A program made the position numbers and the translations under genes. A stretch of 64,000 nt of DNA from VSJD01 sp964617825 (GTDB lineage: Bacteria > Verrucomicrobiota > Kiritimatiellia > JAAZAB01). Location of the stretch: positions 10,751 through 74,750 of the forward strand of contig CAZTWL010000021.1 in NCBI GenBank assembly GCA_964617825.1, given 5' to 3'. The notes beneath the pieces are model-generated. The model was not told where the DNA came from. It searched no databases and was given only the letters and a program-made list of their open reading frames with translations. Below are positions 25,915 through 35,942 of this stretch, piece by piece. Position 1 is the stretch's first letter; each line of letters begins with the position of its first letter.

Positions 25915-26826
25915 TTATTCGATCTTATAAACCCGGCAAGCGTTCCTGCCCATGACACCTTCCAGTTCTGACGGGTTAAAAACCCGATCATCGAACAAGT
26001 AGTCCCTGAGTTGCGCATAGGCATAATTGTTCAACACGCCGGGCAAATCGGTCCCCCAGATCATATGCTCGGCACCGATGATCCCCTTGGCCTGGCAGAT
26101 AAATTGCTGTTGGGAAACATAGGGATAGGGCTCGTCAACCATCGGCGGCAAATTGGCAATATCAAAATACAATCGATCGCATTTCATGGCCTTAAGCATT
26201 TCCAAACGCGCGGAATTTTTGCCATCGTTGCAGGGAAAAAGCAGATGGGTCATGACCATGGTAAGTTTGGGATGGCGCTTCAAGACCTTGATCAAAGCCG
26301 GAATATCGAAACTCTTCGTTCCCATACACCCCATGTCGATGGCCACGGCAATATCATCCTGTGCCGCGCGCTCAAACACGGGAGCGAGCATTTTGCCATC
26401 CAGCCGCAAATCGGGATGATAACCGGTAAGCCCCCAGGCGGAACTGATCTCGAACTTAAGGCTTTTAAAACCCAACCTCGCGATCAGATGCTCCAGAATT
26501 TCGGGCGCCTTGGCACAATAGGGATCAAGGGTCCCCACCCCTGCAAATCGATCCGGATATTTTTTGACAACTTCCGCGGTATAATCGTTTTGGAAGCCAT
26601 AGTTCGAGGCTTGCAACAGAACGGCTTTGTCCACGCCGTTCGCATTCATCACATCCAGGAGAGCCTCGGCGCTGAAGCCCAGATCCCCGTATTTTGGAGG
26701 AAAAAATTGCGTTTCCACCCCGGTAGGCCAGCGGCCCCGCCCGCCGCCAATTGCCCGGCACTCGCCCAAAGGGCCAAAACCACGGAGAATCTCGTATATA
26801 TGCGCATGGCCGTCAACGATCAGCAT
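25915..26826 (-). CDS. amidohydrolase-2 family metal-dependent hydrolase
   Basis: This is a 303-residue TIM-barrel hydrolase of the amidohydrolase_2 (ACMSD-like) family. The metal motif is IVDGHAHIYE near the N-terminus, with MVMTHLLFPC supplying a later histidine and IWGTDLPG the catalytic Asp. The family decarboxylates or hydrolyses small acids and lactones. I chose the ATG at 26826, which has AAGAAGG 5 bp upstream, over an in-frame GTG at 26832. It is divergent from mutM across a 169 bp region. Confidence 0.8.
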   Translation of the reverse strand: MLIVDGHAHIYEILRGFGPLGECRAIGGGRGRWPTGVETQFFPPKYGDLGFSAEALLDVMNANGVDKAVLLQASNYGFQNDYTAEVVKKYPDRFAGVGTLDPYCAKAPEILEHLIARLGFKSLKFEISSAWGLTGYHPDLRLDGKMLAPVFERAAQDDIAVAIDMGCMGTKSFDIPALIKVLKRHPKLTMVMTHLLFPCNDGKNSARLEMLKAMKCDRLYFDIANLPPMVDEPYPYVSQQQFICQAKGIIGAEHMIWGTDLPGVLNNYAYAQLRDYLFDDRVFNPSELEGVMGRNACRVYKIE

Positions 26827-26956
26827 GTTCACCTTCTTTCCGATAATTGTCAGAAATGTTTTTCGTTATATAACACTTGCACTTCCCGCCATCAAATATT
26901 TTCCGGCCTGGGGCTGACTTCCCCGTCTGCGCACGGCGCAGAATTTTGTTGAGCAA

Positions 26957-26977
26957 AACTATAATGCGTTTATAGTT
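26957..26977. promoter_or_regulatory. palindrome in the mutM/amidohydrolase divergent region
   Basis: AACTATAA and TTATAGTT form a perfect 8 bp inverted repeat with a 5 bp spacer. It contains TATAAT, and also TATAGT at the right distance (16 bp) from TTGAGC at 26949-26954. It may be an operator over the mutM promoter, or simply an AT-rich double -10 region. Confidence 0.4.
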
Positions 26978-26995
26978 CAGGCGGGGACAAATATT

Positions 26996-27826
26996 ATGCC
27001 GGAATTACCTGAAGTCGAAACCGTGGTGCGAGAGTTGCGCGCGAACGGTCTCGTCGGTCGATCCATTGTCCAAGCTCACGTTTTCTGGAAACCGCTGGTT
27101 GCACCGCTGGCGCCCATTGCATTTGCGGCGCGCCTGAAGGGCGGGCGTGTTCAATCCATCCGGCGGCGCGCCAAGTACATTGTTCTAGGCATTTCCGGCG
27201 GCAACACGCTCTTGATTCACCTGCGCATGACCGGCCAGCTTAATATAGTGGCGCCGGATGTGGCGCGCGACGCGCATCAGCATATTATCCTGCAACTGGA
27301 TGACGGCCGCGAGCTGCGTTACAGGGATACACGCAAGTTCGGCCGCTGGATATTGACAACCACCCCGGATGTGATTTTGCAGCGCCTGGGACCGGAACCG
27401 CTATCGGAAGATTTCGACAAAAAATTGTTTAGCGGACAATTGCGCGCACGCCGGCGGCAATTAAAACCGTTGCTTTTGGATCAAACATTCCTGGCGGGCA
27501 TCGGCAACATTTATGCCGACGAGGCGCTCTGGACCGCGCGCTTGCATCCCGGAAGAATCGCCGCCACGCTTACCTCTGCGGAAGCCGACCGCCTGCATGC
27601 CGCAATCCGCCTGGTTTTGCGCCGCGGAATTCAAAATCGGGGCACAACATTGGGGCACGGCAAGTCGAATTTCAAACGGCCAAGCGGAAAACATGGGCAA
27701 AACCAGGAAGGACTGAATGTCTTTCGCCGGACAGGCTTGCCCTGCATGCGCTGCGGGCAAATAATCCGCCGGACGATCATCAGTCAGCGCGCCACCCATT
27801 TTTGCCCTGTTTGCCAAACATTGTAA
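26996..27826 (+). CDS. mutM: formamidopyrimidine-DNA glycosylase
   Basis: This 276-residue base-excision repair enzyme removes 8-oxoguanine and ring-opened purines. It has the catalytic N-terminus MPELPEVETVVREL (Pro2 nucleophile, Glu3), the Lys in RRRAKYIVL, HLRMTGQL, the helix-two-turns-helix with GIGNIYADEALW, and the C-terminal zinc finger CMRCGQIIRRT...FCPVCQ. All key residues are present and length is normal. It ends 87 bp before the convergent topB gene. Confidence 0.96.
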   Translation: MPELPEVETVVRELRANGLVGRSIVQAHVFWKPLVAPLAPIAFAARLKGGRVQSIRRRAKYIVLGISGGNTLLIHLRMTGQLNIVAPDVARDAHQHIILQLDDGRELRYRDTRKFGRWILTTTPDVILQRLGPEPLSEDFDKKLFSGQLRARRRQLKPLLLDQTFLAGIGNIYADEALWTARLHPGRIAATLTSAEADRLHAAIRLVLRRGIQNRGTTLGHGKSNFKRPSGKHGQNQEGLNVFRRTGLPCMRCGQIIRRTIISQRATHFCPVCQTL

Positions 27827-27912
27827 CAAGGAGCCAGGCGTTCAGGGATCGATACTCGGAGGAAAAGGACGGCGCGGACTTGCCAGGACAGGTATTCCGT
27901 CAATTGCCGCGT

Positions 27913-30468
27913 TTAACCTTCCGTCCGGACGGACTTTTCCGCCGATTCGGATTTTGGCGCCGGCTCTTTTTTCTCTTCAGAACCAGGCTTAGCCGGTTTT
28001 TTCTTGGAATTGACAAACTCAAAGCCTACCTGGCCATCGCGCATGACAAGGCAGGCGCGAAACGGGCGCCCTTTGCGGGAGATAAAACGCGACATCAGGT
28101 CGGTTTTGCCGGTGGTCAACAGTTTAACCAACTGGGTCTTGTCAATAATCTGTTTCAAAACAACCGTCCCGCAGCGGAACTTGCAGGTGCGCACCTCCCC
28201 AACCGCCTTCTCGCAGACATAGCTGGAACCGTTTTCGTAGACATTGGAGCCACACACAGGACATTTACCCAAAGGTTGTTTGCCGCTGAAATCGACCGCA
28301 TCGGCTGCGCCCGCCGCGCCAAAGTCGAACTCCACCTTGCTTTCGGCATTCAACTTGACCATGGCCGCGAATACTTTGCCCTTATGGCTATGGAAATTAT
28401 CCAGGGGCCCAACCGACTTTTTAGTCAGCAGATCTTCCATTTCGCCAACCTCAAACTGCCGTCCGGCCAGTGTCTTCCAGATAAAGAAATCGCATTTCTG
28501 GCATTGGAAACGCCGGTAATTTTCGTGGATTTCTCCGCCGCATTTTGGGCAGGGCGATTTCAAGACGCTGAAATCGCCGGGAATAGTGTCGTGTTCGAAT
28601 TTCTTGGTCTGGTCAACAATGCGCCGGGTCATGGCCGTGATTTCCTGCATGAACTCGGGGCGCGGCAACCGGTTGAGTTCCATTTGCTTCAACTTGAACT
28701 CCCAGTTGCCGGTCAGTTCGGGCGAACCAAGTTCCGGAATTTCAAGACCGCGCAGGAGCGCCGCCAGAGAAAACGCCTTGGCGGTGGCTTGCAGTTCCCT
28801 GCCCCGCCTGACCATGTATTTTTCGTAAAGCAGCCCCTCGATAATCGAGGCGCGCGTCGCCGGCGTGCCCAGCCCCTTTGCGCTCATCGCTTCGCGCAAT
28901 TCATCGTCTTCGACCAGCTTGCCCGCGCCTTCCATGGCGGAAAGCAAGGTTGCTTCGGTATAACGCGGCGGCGGCTTGGTCTGCGTGCCGACCGATTCGA
29001 CCGCAATAGTCTGGACATTTTCACCGGGCTTGACGGCCACCAGGGTTGGCGTCTCGTCGTTATGGGCTTCCTTGCCGTAAACCGTCATCCAGCCCGGGGC
29101 CACCAGGATTTTGCCCTCGCTCTTGAACGGTTCCGATTCGACGCGCGTAATGCGCGTTGTTACCAGGAATTCAGCGGCCGGATAGAAAACAGCCAGGAAA
29201 CGCCGGGCCACCATTTCATAGATCTTGCTTTCTTCCTCGCTTAACACCTTGGGCATTTGCGCCGTCGGGATGATGGCAAAGTGGTCGGAAATCTTGGCAT
29301 TGTTGAAAATTCGCTTGTTCGGGTGGACCCAGTTTTGCTTGAGGATATTTCCGGCCAGGTCGCCGTAGCCGGCGGAGGCCATGATCGATAGAATTTTTTT
29401 GACCGCGGCCAGATAATCCTCCGGCAGGGCGCGCGCATCCGTGCGCGGATAGGTCAGGACTTTATGGCGTTCGTACAACGACTGCGCAAGCTGCAGGGTG
29501 CGCTTGGCGGAATAGCCAAAGCGCCCGTTGGCCTCGCGCTGGAGACTGGTAAGATCGAAAAGCAAGGGCGAAAGCTGGGTGGCCGGCTTGCTTTCCTCGG
29601 TAACCACACCGGTCTTGCCCAGGCACTTGGCGCGAATAGCTTCGGCGCGGGCCGCATCCCAAAGGCGCTCCGGCTTGGCATCGCTGTCCTTGGCGGCCTC
29701 CGGCGCCGCCAGAGGCGGATGGAGATCGGACTTGCCTTTGACAAAAGATTCATCGAACCAGCGTCCCGGGTACTCGCCGGCTGCGGCTTGGAAAGTGGCA
29801 TGCAGTTCCCAGTAATCGCGCGGCACAAATTTTTTGATTTTCTCCTCGCGCTCGACGACAATCATCAACGTCGGCGTCTGCACCCGGCCCACCGTCGTGA
29901 GCTGAAAGCCGCCCAGTTTGGAATTGAACGCCGTCATGGCGCGGGTGCCGTTGATACCCACCAGCCAATCGGCCTCAGAACGACACACGGCCGCATCCGC
30001 CAGGGGCTTCATTTCGGCATCGGAGCGTAAAGCGGCAAACGCATCGCGGATTGCGCTCTGCGTCATGGATTGCAGCCATAGCCGCCGAAAAGGCTTGGAC
30101 GTGCGGGCATACTGCACGATATAGCGGAAAATTAATTCGCCTTCACGACCGGCATCGCAGGCGTTCACCAGGCCATCCACATCCTTGCGCTTGATCAGTC
30201 GGAGTAGGACCTTAAGACGCGCCTCGCTTTTTTCGATCGGCCGCAGGTCGAAATGCGTGGGAATTATCGGCAAATTGTCCAAACTCCACTTGCCGCGCTT
30301 AACTTCCTGCCCGTCCGGAACCATAATCTCCAGTAAATGGCCGACAGCCGAAGACAGGACATAGGTCTCGCTCTCGAAAAAATCGCCCTTTTTGCTGAAA
30401 CCGCCCAAGGCCTTGGCAATATCGGCGGCCACGGACGGTTTTTCGGCGATAATCAACTGCTTGCTCAT
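27913..30468 (-). CDS. topB: DNA topoisomerase III (type IA)
   Basis: This 851-residue type IA enzyme decatenates and relaxes DNA through a 5'-phosphotyrosine. The Toprim domain begins KQLIIAEKPSVAADIAKALGG (two parts) and contains NACDAGREGELIFR. The catalytic tyrosine is Tyr340 in KVLTYPRTDAR, with VGRVQTPTL and MSAKGLGTPATRASIIEGL (two parts) around the gate. The C-terminus has a zinc-binding module (CPKCGGEIHENYRRFQCQKC) and a second Cys pair (CPVCGSNVYENG), then a Lys/Glu-rich tail. It is longer than E. coli TopB (about 650) because of these C-terminal repeats, which are common in anaerobes. Confidence 0.94.
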   Translation of the reverse strand: MSKQLIIAEKPSVAADIAKALGGFSKKGDFFESETYVLSSAVGHLLEIMVPDGQEVKRGKWSLDNLPIIPTHFDLRPIEKSEARLKVLLRLIKRKDVDGLVNACDAGREGELIFRYIVQYARTSKPFRRLWLQSMTQSAIRDAFAALRSDAEMKPLADAAVCRSEADWLVGINGTRAMTAFNSKLGGFQLTTVGRVQTPTLMIVVEREEKIKKFVPRDYWELHATFQAAAGEYPGRWFDESFVKGKSDLHPPLAAPEAAKDSDAKPERLWDAARAEAIRAKCLGKTGVVTEESKPATQLSPLLFDLTSLQREANGRFGYSAKRTLQLAQSLYERHKVLTYPRTDARALPEDYLAAVKKILSIMASAGYGDLAGNILKQNWVHPNKRIFNNAKISDHFAIIPTAQMPKVLSEEESKIYEMVARRFLAVFYPAAEFLVTTRITRVESEPFKSEGKILVAPGWMTVYGKEAHNDETPTLVAVKPGENVQTIAVESVGTQTKPPPRYTEATLLSAMEGAGKLVEDDELREAMSAKGLGTPATRASIIEGLLYEKYMVRRGRELQATAKAFSLAALLRGLEIPELGSPELTGNWEFKLKQMELNRLPRPEFMQEITAMTRRIVDQTKKFEHDTIPGDFSVLKSPCPKCGGEIHENYRRFQCQKCDFFIWKTLAGRQFEVGEMEDLLTKKSVGPLDNFHSHKGKVFAAMVKLNAESKVEFDFGAAGAADAVDFSGKQPLGKCPVCGSNVYENGSSYVCEKAVGEVRTCKFRCGTVVLKQIIDKTQLVKLLTTGKTDLMSRFISRKGRPFRACLVMRDGQVGFEFVNSKKKPAKPGSEEKKEPAPKSESAEKSVRTEG

Positions 30469-30705
30469 GATGATTCCAACGGTGTCAGGATGTCAGCGAC
30501 GCCAAAAGAAAGGTGATGAAACCATGTTTGACTTTTTTAATCCAGCAAAATAAAAAATATTTTTGGGCATATTTTGGGCCGGACCCGTTGGTTAACTGGC
30601 TCCGCTTGCGCTTAGTCGCTGTTTATTGGCCTTGCGGGCAAGCAACCGGTGAAAAAACGCACCCTCCGGCAAATGTCTTTCCTCACCAAAGAACCCGTGC
30701 TTACT

Positions 30706-32328
30706 TCAGCCGCTGACGGGACTGTGTCCGCCCGGCGGATCGCGAATGACGGTATCTTGTGGCGGCAAGTCGGGGTCCTTCGCCAAATAGTCGAGGGTGT
30801 AATGCAGCCCGCGGCTTTCATGCCGATGAATGGCCGAACGGATAATCAATTCGCCCACGGCGGCAATATTGCGCAATTCCAGCAAATCGGGGGTGACGAG
30901 GTAATCGAAATAATACTGCTGAATCTCGCGGCGCAGATTGCCGATACGGCGCAAGGCGCGTTCCAGGCGTTTGTTGGTGCGCACAATGCCCACATAATCC
31001 CACATGCAAGTGCGCACCTCGTTCCAGTTGTGCTCGATGACGATCGCCTCATCGCTGGGCACCGCGGCGCCCGAATGCCAAGCCGGGATCGCCATTTCCG
31101 TCCGGGTGCGTGGCATCCGCCCGACGGTTTCCGCCATGGCATGCGCACAGACCAGAGCTTCCAGCATCGAGTTGCTGGCCAGCCGGTTGGCGCCATGCAA
31201 GCCGGTGCAGGCCACTTCCCCGCAGGCATAAAGACCCGGCATGGAGGTGCTGCCATCCACAGCGGCTTCCACGCCACCGCAGAAATAATGCGCCGAAGGC
31301 ACCACGGGGATCAGGTCGCGCGCCATGTCGATCCCGAACTTGGCGCACGTCATATAAATATTCGGGAAGCGCTGCTTGAGAAACTCAACCGGCTGGCGGC
31401 GGATATCGAGATAGACACAGCGCGTGCCGCGCAGCTTCATTTCGTGATCGATGGCGCGCGCCACAATATCGCGCGGCGCCAGCGAACCGCGCGGGTCATA
31501 ACGTTCCATGAAGGATTCGCCCTGCGCATTGACCAGCACGGCGCCTTCCCCGCGCACCGCCTCGCTGATCAGGAAAGTCTTGGCCTCCGGATGATATAAA
31601 CAGGTGGGATGGAACTGGATGAATTCCAGGTTTTTGATCGGCGCGCCGGCGCGCCAAGCCAGGGCCACGCCGTCTCCTGTGGCAATATCGGGATTGGTGG
31701 TATACAAATATACCTTGCCGCCGCCGCCCGTGGCCAGCACGGTGAATGGCGCGCGAAAGGCCGCTATTGCCCCGGTTTGGGTATTGAGGAAATACCCGCC
31801 CACGCACCGGTTGGTCCCGTCCGCTCCCAGCCAGCCGGTCGTGATCAGATCGATGACCATGCAGTGCTCCAGGATGGTGGCTGTCGGTTCGGCGCGGATA
31901 CGATTGAGCAGGATTTGCTCGACCTCCCGCCCGGTGATATCGCCGCAGTGCAGCACCCGACGGCGCGAATGGCCGCCCTCGCGGCCCAGATCATAGCCTG
32001 CGCCGGGGGCGCCGGGCTGTTCGGTGAATTTCAAGCCGAACGATTCCAACTCCGCAATCCGCGCCGGACCGGCGCTGACGATGGCCCGCACCACAGCTTC
32101 ATCGCACAGCCCATCGCCGGCAACAAGCGTATCGCGCACATGTTCCTCAAAACTGTCATCCGAAGTTACGACACAGGCGATGCCGCCCTGCGCATAATTC
32201 GAGTTGCTCTCGGCGCGTTCCTTCTTGGTCAGAATGGCCACCCGGCCATAACGGGCCAGGTGAATGGCCGACATCAGGCCGGCAATGCCGCTGCCGACAA
32301 CGACGAAATCGAAATCCAAAATATCCAT
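30706..32328 (-). CDS. nadB: L-aspartate oxidase
   Basis: This 540-residue FAD enzyme oxidises aspartate to iminoaspartate, the first step of NAD synthesis. It shows the dinucleotide site FVVVGSGIAGLMSAIHLA, the NYAQGGIACV loop, GGHSRRRVLHCGDITG, LATGGGGKVYLYTTNP, FHPTCLY and HYFCGGVEAAVDG, then the C-terminal helical domain. Anaerobes use fumarate as acceptor. A GGGAGT lies before the ATG. nadA and nadC are not adjacent; a small membrane protein gene lies 83 bp upstream. Confidence 0.95.
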   Translation of the reverse strand: MDILDFDFVVVGSGIAGLMSAIHLARYGRVAILTKKERAESNSNYAQGGIACVVTSDDSFEEHVRDTLVAGDGLCDEAVVRAIVSAGPARIAELESFGLKFTEQPGAPGAGYDLGREGGHSRRRVLHCGDITGREVEQILLNRIRAEPTATILEHCMVIDLITTGWLGADGTNRCVGGYFLNTQTGAIAAFRAPFTVLATGGGGKVYLYTTNPDIATGDGVALAWRAGAPIKNLEFIQFHPTCLYHPEAKTFLISEAVRGEGAVLVNAQGESFMERYDPRGSLAPRDIVARAIDHEMKLRGTRCVYLDIRRQPVEFLKQRFPNIYMTCAKFGIDMARDLIPVVPSAHYFCGGVEAAVDGSTSMPGLYACGEVACTGLHGANRLASNSMLEALVCAHAMAETVGRMPRTRTEMAIPAWHSGAAVPSDEAIVIEHNWNEVRTCMWDYVGIVRTNKRLERALRRIGNLRREIQQYYFDYLVTPDLLELRNIAAVGELIIRSAIHRHESRGLHYTLDYLAKDPDLPPQDTVIRDPPGGHSPVSG

Positions 32329-32411
32329 GATTTACTCCCACTCAAGCGGACAGCGCCCGGCGCGCCGCTGCGCCGGCGTTGCGCACGCAGCGCGGCAATC
32401 CGGTATCAACT

Positions 32412-32792
32412 TCATTCCTGGACCAGACTCTTCTGCCGCTCGTTCAGCCGCTGCCGGGCCTGGCGGCGGGCATACGCAATGGTATCCGCCAGGGCCGCCA
32501 GATATATCAGAATCGTCAATCCGAACAAGGTCAGCACCCTCGCCAGGGGAACCGCCCGGAAGGGCTCGCTGCTGCCAGTCTCCGCAAAATCCATGATTAT
32601 GCGCAAATTCACCGCCAGCGGCACAATCACCACCACGAGCATCGCGACCAGACAGGCGATAAACGCCACAAGATATAGCGCGCCCATGATCCAACGGCGC
32701 TGGGCCAATTGTCCCGCACCCGGGCAGACTGCCGCGGAAAGCAGTACGGCCATCCGCGCGGATATTCCGGGCATCTTGTTTTCTTCCGGCAT
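32412..32792 (-). CDS. small membrane protein of unknown function
   Basis: This 126-residue protein has three hydrophobic segments (about 12-28, 36-58 and 84-105) and a charged C-terminal tail. A PGAGQLAQRRWIMGALYLV stretch resembles the PGxGQ...G pattern of small TM2-like membrane proteins. GGAGCA lies 9 bp before the ATG. It sits between nadB and the CNNM/CBS gene with short gaps, suggesting co-transcription. Function is unknown. Confidence 0.65.
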   Translation of the reverse strand: MPEENKMPGISARMAVLLSAAVCPGAGQLAQRRWIMGALYLVAFIACLVAMLVVVIVPLAVNLRIIMDFAETGSSEPFRAVPLARVLTLFGLTILIYLAALADTIAYARRQARQRLNERQKSLVQE

Positions 32793-32813
32793 ATTGACGG
32801 GTACTGCTCCTGT

Positions 32814-34070
32814 TTATTTGGGCAAAGCCGGCGGCGCGAGTTGCGCGCGCTTTTCCACCAGGACTTCATGAATCTTGGACCGCCTGATCTTGCGCACGAT
32901 AAACACTAAATCCGCAAATGGAATCACACGCTCAATGGGCGGCAGCTGCTTATATAATTCGCATAGCCAATCGTTCAACTTAACGGGCAGATCCGGCAGA
33001 TTGAATTTGGTGACGGAACGCAACGTTGCCAGACTCACCCCGCCGCCAGCCAGAAAACGCATTTCCGAAACCGGGAAAACGTGACAGGGCAGGACATCGT
33101 ATTCATCCTCCAAATCACCGACTATGGCTTCGACTACGTCCTCCAGCGTCACCAAGCCAACGGTCTTTGCCTTGTCGTCCTTGACAACGGCCATGTGCTG
33201 ATAGCCATGAGTCAGTTGCTTCAGCAGTACCGGCACCGGGAGTGTGGCGCTCACCGTCAGCAGCGGGCGTGAAATTCCTATAAGCGAGGGATCCGCAGGA
33301 TTGATCTGCAGGGCGCTGACAATATCTTTCACATTCACATATCCGACGACTTCATCCAAATTGCCGTCGCGCACGAGGATATAGCGTGTATGATGATGAA
33401 TGTGCGACTCGACCAGGGCCTCGGCCATGGACATGCCCGAGGAAAGGAACTTGATTTCATCGCGGCCGACCATGATGTCCTGAACCTTGGCCAGCGAAAG
33501 CTTGATGCTGCGCGAGACGATATCCACCTGTTCGCGCGAAATCAGCTTTTTTACGGAAGCGGAACGCGTCAGCAGCATGATTTCGCTTAGCGTATCCCCC
33601 GCCATTTTTTGTTTGCTTCCGCCCTGAAAGGGCCGATTGACCCACTCGAGCACAAACACCAGCGGATTTAGGATGCGCGTGCCATAGGTCAGCGGCCAGG
33701 CAATGATCGCGGATAGCTTGCGCTTATGAATCACTCCGAGCGTTTTGGGGAGATATTCCGACCACTGAATGATCGCCAGCGAAAAAAGAAACGAAAATAC
33801 GCCAATCCATTTGTGTCCGAACAGCTCGCTGAAAAACAGGCCCGAGACCGCGGCGCCGACGATGTTGGCCAGATTGTTGACAATCAGGATGGCGGCAATC
33901 GGCTTTTGAACGTTTTCCTTCAGCTTGCGGATCATGTCCGCCAGCCGCGGCCTTTTCTCGGCCAGGTCGGCGACATCCGCCATGGAAAGGCTCAGCAAAC
34001 ACGCTTCGGTCAGCGAGCACAAAAACGACACACTCATCGAAATTACAATGGATAATACCAGCAGAATCAT
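32814..34070 (-). CDS. CNNM-domain CBS-pair protein (CorC/HlyC-like ion transporter family)
   Basis: This 418-residue protein has an N-terminal CNNM (DUF21) membrane domain of about 170 residues with four hydrophobic segments and the motif SLTEACLLSLSMADVADLAE. Two CBS domains follow (VQDIMVGRDEIKFL..., LVTLEDVVEAIVGDLEDEYD) and a C-terminal CorC/HlyC-like segment (LAGGGVSLATL...). The family handles Mg2+/Co2+ efflux. The TTG at 34076 is possible, but the ATG at 34070 has AAGGAG at 6 bp spacing and is preferred. Confidence 0.85.
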   Translation of the reverse strand: MILLVLSIVISMSVSFLCSLTEACLLSLSMADVADLAEKRPRLADMIRKLKENVQKPIAAILIVNNLANIVGAAVSGLFFSELFGHKWIGVFSFLFSLAIIQWSEYLPKTLGVIHKRKLSAIIAWPLTYGTRILNPLVFVLEWVNRPFQGGSKQKMAGDTLSEIMLLTRSASVKKLISREQVDIVSRSIKLSLAKVQDIMVGRDEIKFLSSGMSMAEALVESHIHHHTRYILVRDGNLDEVVGYVNVKDIVSALQINPADPSLIGISRPLLTVSATLPVPVLLKQLTHGYQHMAVVKDDKAKTVGLVTLEDVVEAIVGDLEDEYDVLPCHVFPVSEMRFLAGGGVSLATLRSVTKFNLPDLPVKLNDWLCELYKQLPPIERVIPFADLVFIVRKIRRSKIHEVLVEKRAQLAPPALPK

Positions 34071-34302
34071 GGGCAACTCCTTGGCTAACTTGAAAAATGC
34101 ATTGTTTGCATACCACAGAGCGTGTTGCTCTGCAAGGGAATAGCGTTCGCTCGGGTGTAATCGGCAAAGAAGCTGTTGGCAAGATGTCCGGATACGGAAC
34201 TTATCGAAAATACGAACAAAAGCCGTGAAGGCAATCGAGCATCAACCATTTCTATCGGCCATCCGGACTTTACGGTTGTCCGTGGTCCGATCCAACCCCA
34301 TC

Positions 34303-34316
34303 GGCCGCAAACGGCC
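34303..34316 (-). terminator. hairpin downstream of glpK
   Basis: GGCCG and CGGCC pair around a 4-base loop 25 bp after the glpK stop. No T-run follows, so it is a weak terminator candidate. The rest of 34071-34341 holds no gene. Confidence 0.3.
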
Positions 34317-34341
34317 TTCCCACAGGCATCGCTGCATAGGT

Positions 34342-35820
34342 TTAACCAAGAACCTTCCTTACCGCCGCAAGCCAACCTTTGTACATTGCCTGGGATACGC
34401 GCCGTGACATCTTGGGACTGAATTTGCGATCGATCTTCCAATGACATTTGATCTCTTCGGCGCTTTTCCAATAGCCAACGGCAAGTCCGGCAAGATACGC
34501 TGCGCCTAAAGATGTTATTTCGATAATCTTCGGCCTGACGACCTCACGGTTCAATATGTCCGCTTGCAGCTGGCAAAGCAGGTTATTGGAGACTGCGCCG
34601 CCGTCCACTTTCAAGCGCCTGATCTTCAGCCCCGAATCTTTTTCCATGGCGATCATGACGTCCTTGGCCTGGTAACAGATGGCTTCGAGGGCCGCCCTGG
34701 CAATATGACCGCGTTTGGTTCCCCTGGTAATACCGGCAATCAGGCCGCGCGCATTCTGGTCCCAGTATGGCGCCCCCAGCCCGACTAGGGCCGGCACGAA
34801 ATACACGCCGCCGTTGTCCTTTACAGACCGCGCAAGTTTTTCCGAATCGGACGCTTGATTAATCAGCTTCAGCCCGTCGCGAAGCCACTGGATCACAGCG
34901 CCCGCGACAAACACAGAACCCTCCAACGCATAAACGGGATCACCAACCGGGCCGCAGGCAAGCGTCGTGATCAGGCCATGCCTTGAAAAAGGCCTTTTCT
35001 TGCCGGTATTCAACAGGATGAACGAGCCTGTGCCATACGTGTTCTTGATCTCCCCCGCATTGAAAGAAGCCTGCCCAAAAAGCGCGGCCTGTTGATCGCC
35101 GGCTATCCCAGCAATGGGAATCCCCCCAGCCAGCCGGCCAATCCCGATAGTGTGCCCGAACACGCCGGACGAAGGTTGCACGGCAGGCAAAATAATCTTG
35201 GGAATCTTGAAAATCCGGAGAAGATCATCGTCCCATTTCAATTTATCGATGTTAAAAAGCATCGTGCGTGAGGCATTCGTATAATCCGTGGCATGGACCA
35301 GACCCCCGGTCAACTTCCAAAGGATCCACGTGTCGGCAGTGCCAAAGAATATCTTCCCGGCCTTCGCCCTGGCCATGACGCCGGGCACATTTTTGAGGAT
35401 CCATTCGATCTTTGTTGCGGAGAAATAGGCGTCGATCGTCAATCCCGTTCGCCGCCGGAAGAATTCGATCTGGCCGGATTTTCGCTTCAACTCGTTGCAG
35501 CGCTCGGCCGAGCGCCGGCATTGCCATACCACGGCATTATAAACCGGCCGGCCGGTATCCTTATCCCATAGGACCGTCGTTTCCCGCTGGTTGGTAATGC
35601 CAATGGCCGCAATGGCGACCCCGGGCGCCTTCTTTAAAACTCTTTGGATGGAGTGATTTACGCTGTTCCAGAGGTCATGGGGATCATGCTCCACCCAACC
35701 TGGTTTTGGAAAATGTTGCGGAAATTCTTCGTAGGCACTTTCCAGTTTGCGCCCAAACTTGTCATAAAGCACCGCCCGGCTGCCGGTCGTACCCTGATCA
35801 ATGGCAAGAATGTATTTCAT
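34342..35820 (-). CDS. glpK: glycerol kinase
   Basis: This 492-residue FGGY kinase phosphorylates glycerol to sn-glycerol 3-phosphate. It carries YILAIDQGTTGSRAVLYD, the WVEHDPHDLWNSV block, ITNQRETTVLWDKDTG, AGIAGDQQAALFGQA and NTYGTGSFILLNTG, all standard for GlpK and not for other FGGY kinases. The DGGAVSNNLLCQLQADIL block supports it. No glpF or glpD neighbours are present. A probable promoter lies 54-81 bp upstream. Confidence 0.94.
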   Translation of the reverse strand: MKYILAIDQGTTGSRAVLYDKFGRKLESAYEEFPQHFPKPGWVEHDPHDLWNSVNHSIQRVLKKAPGVAIAAIGITNQRETTVLWDKDTGRPVYNAVVWQCRRSAERCNELKRKSGQIEFFRRRTGLTIDAYFSATKIEWILKNVPGVMARAKAGKIFFGTADTWILWKLTGGLVHATDYTNASRTMLFNIDKLKWDDDLLRIFKIPKIILPAVQPSSGVFGHTIGIGRLAGGIPIAGIAGDQQAALFGQASFNAGEIKNTYGTGSFILLNTGKKRPFSRHGLITTLACGPVGDPVYALEGSVFVAGAVIQWLRDGLKLINQASDSEKLARSVKDNGGVYFVPALVGLGAPYWDQNARGLIAGITRGTKRGHIARAALEAICYQAKDVMIAMEKDSGLKIRRLKVDGGAVSNNLLCQLQADILNREVVRPKIIEITSLGAAYLAGLAVGYWKSAEEIKCHWKIDRKFSPKMSRRVSQAMYKGWLAAVRKVLG

Positions 35821-35873
35821 AAAGACCTCTCGGATGAATAAAGCCGTTGATAGCAGGATACGATTATTTGCGG

Positions 35874-35901
35874 ATTATGATCAAGTCAATCGCAACATCA
35901 A
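35874..35901 (-). promoter_or_regulatory. possible glpK promoter
   Basis: On the minus strand TTGATG (35901-35896), a 16 bp spacer and CATAAT (35879-35874) lie about 54 bp before the glpK ATG. Confidence 0.4.
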
Positions 35902-35942
35902 CCGGCAAACATGGAGACCGGCGCACCCGCCCGGAGAAATGG

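Noticed and set aside
27802..29244. A 480-codon plus-strand frame opposite topB
   Set aside because: TopB on the minus strand has all type IA topoisomerase motifs; the plus frame is antisense with no known domain.
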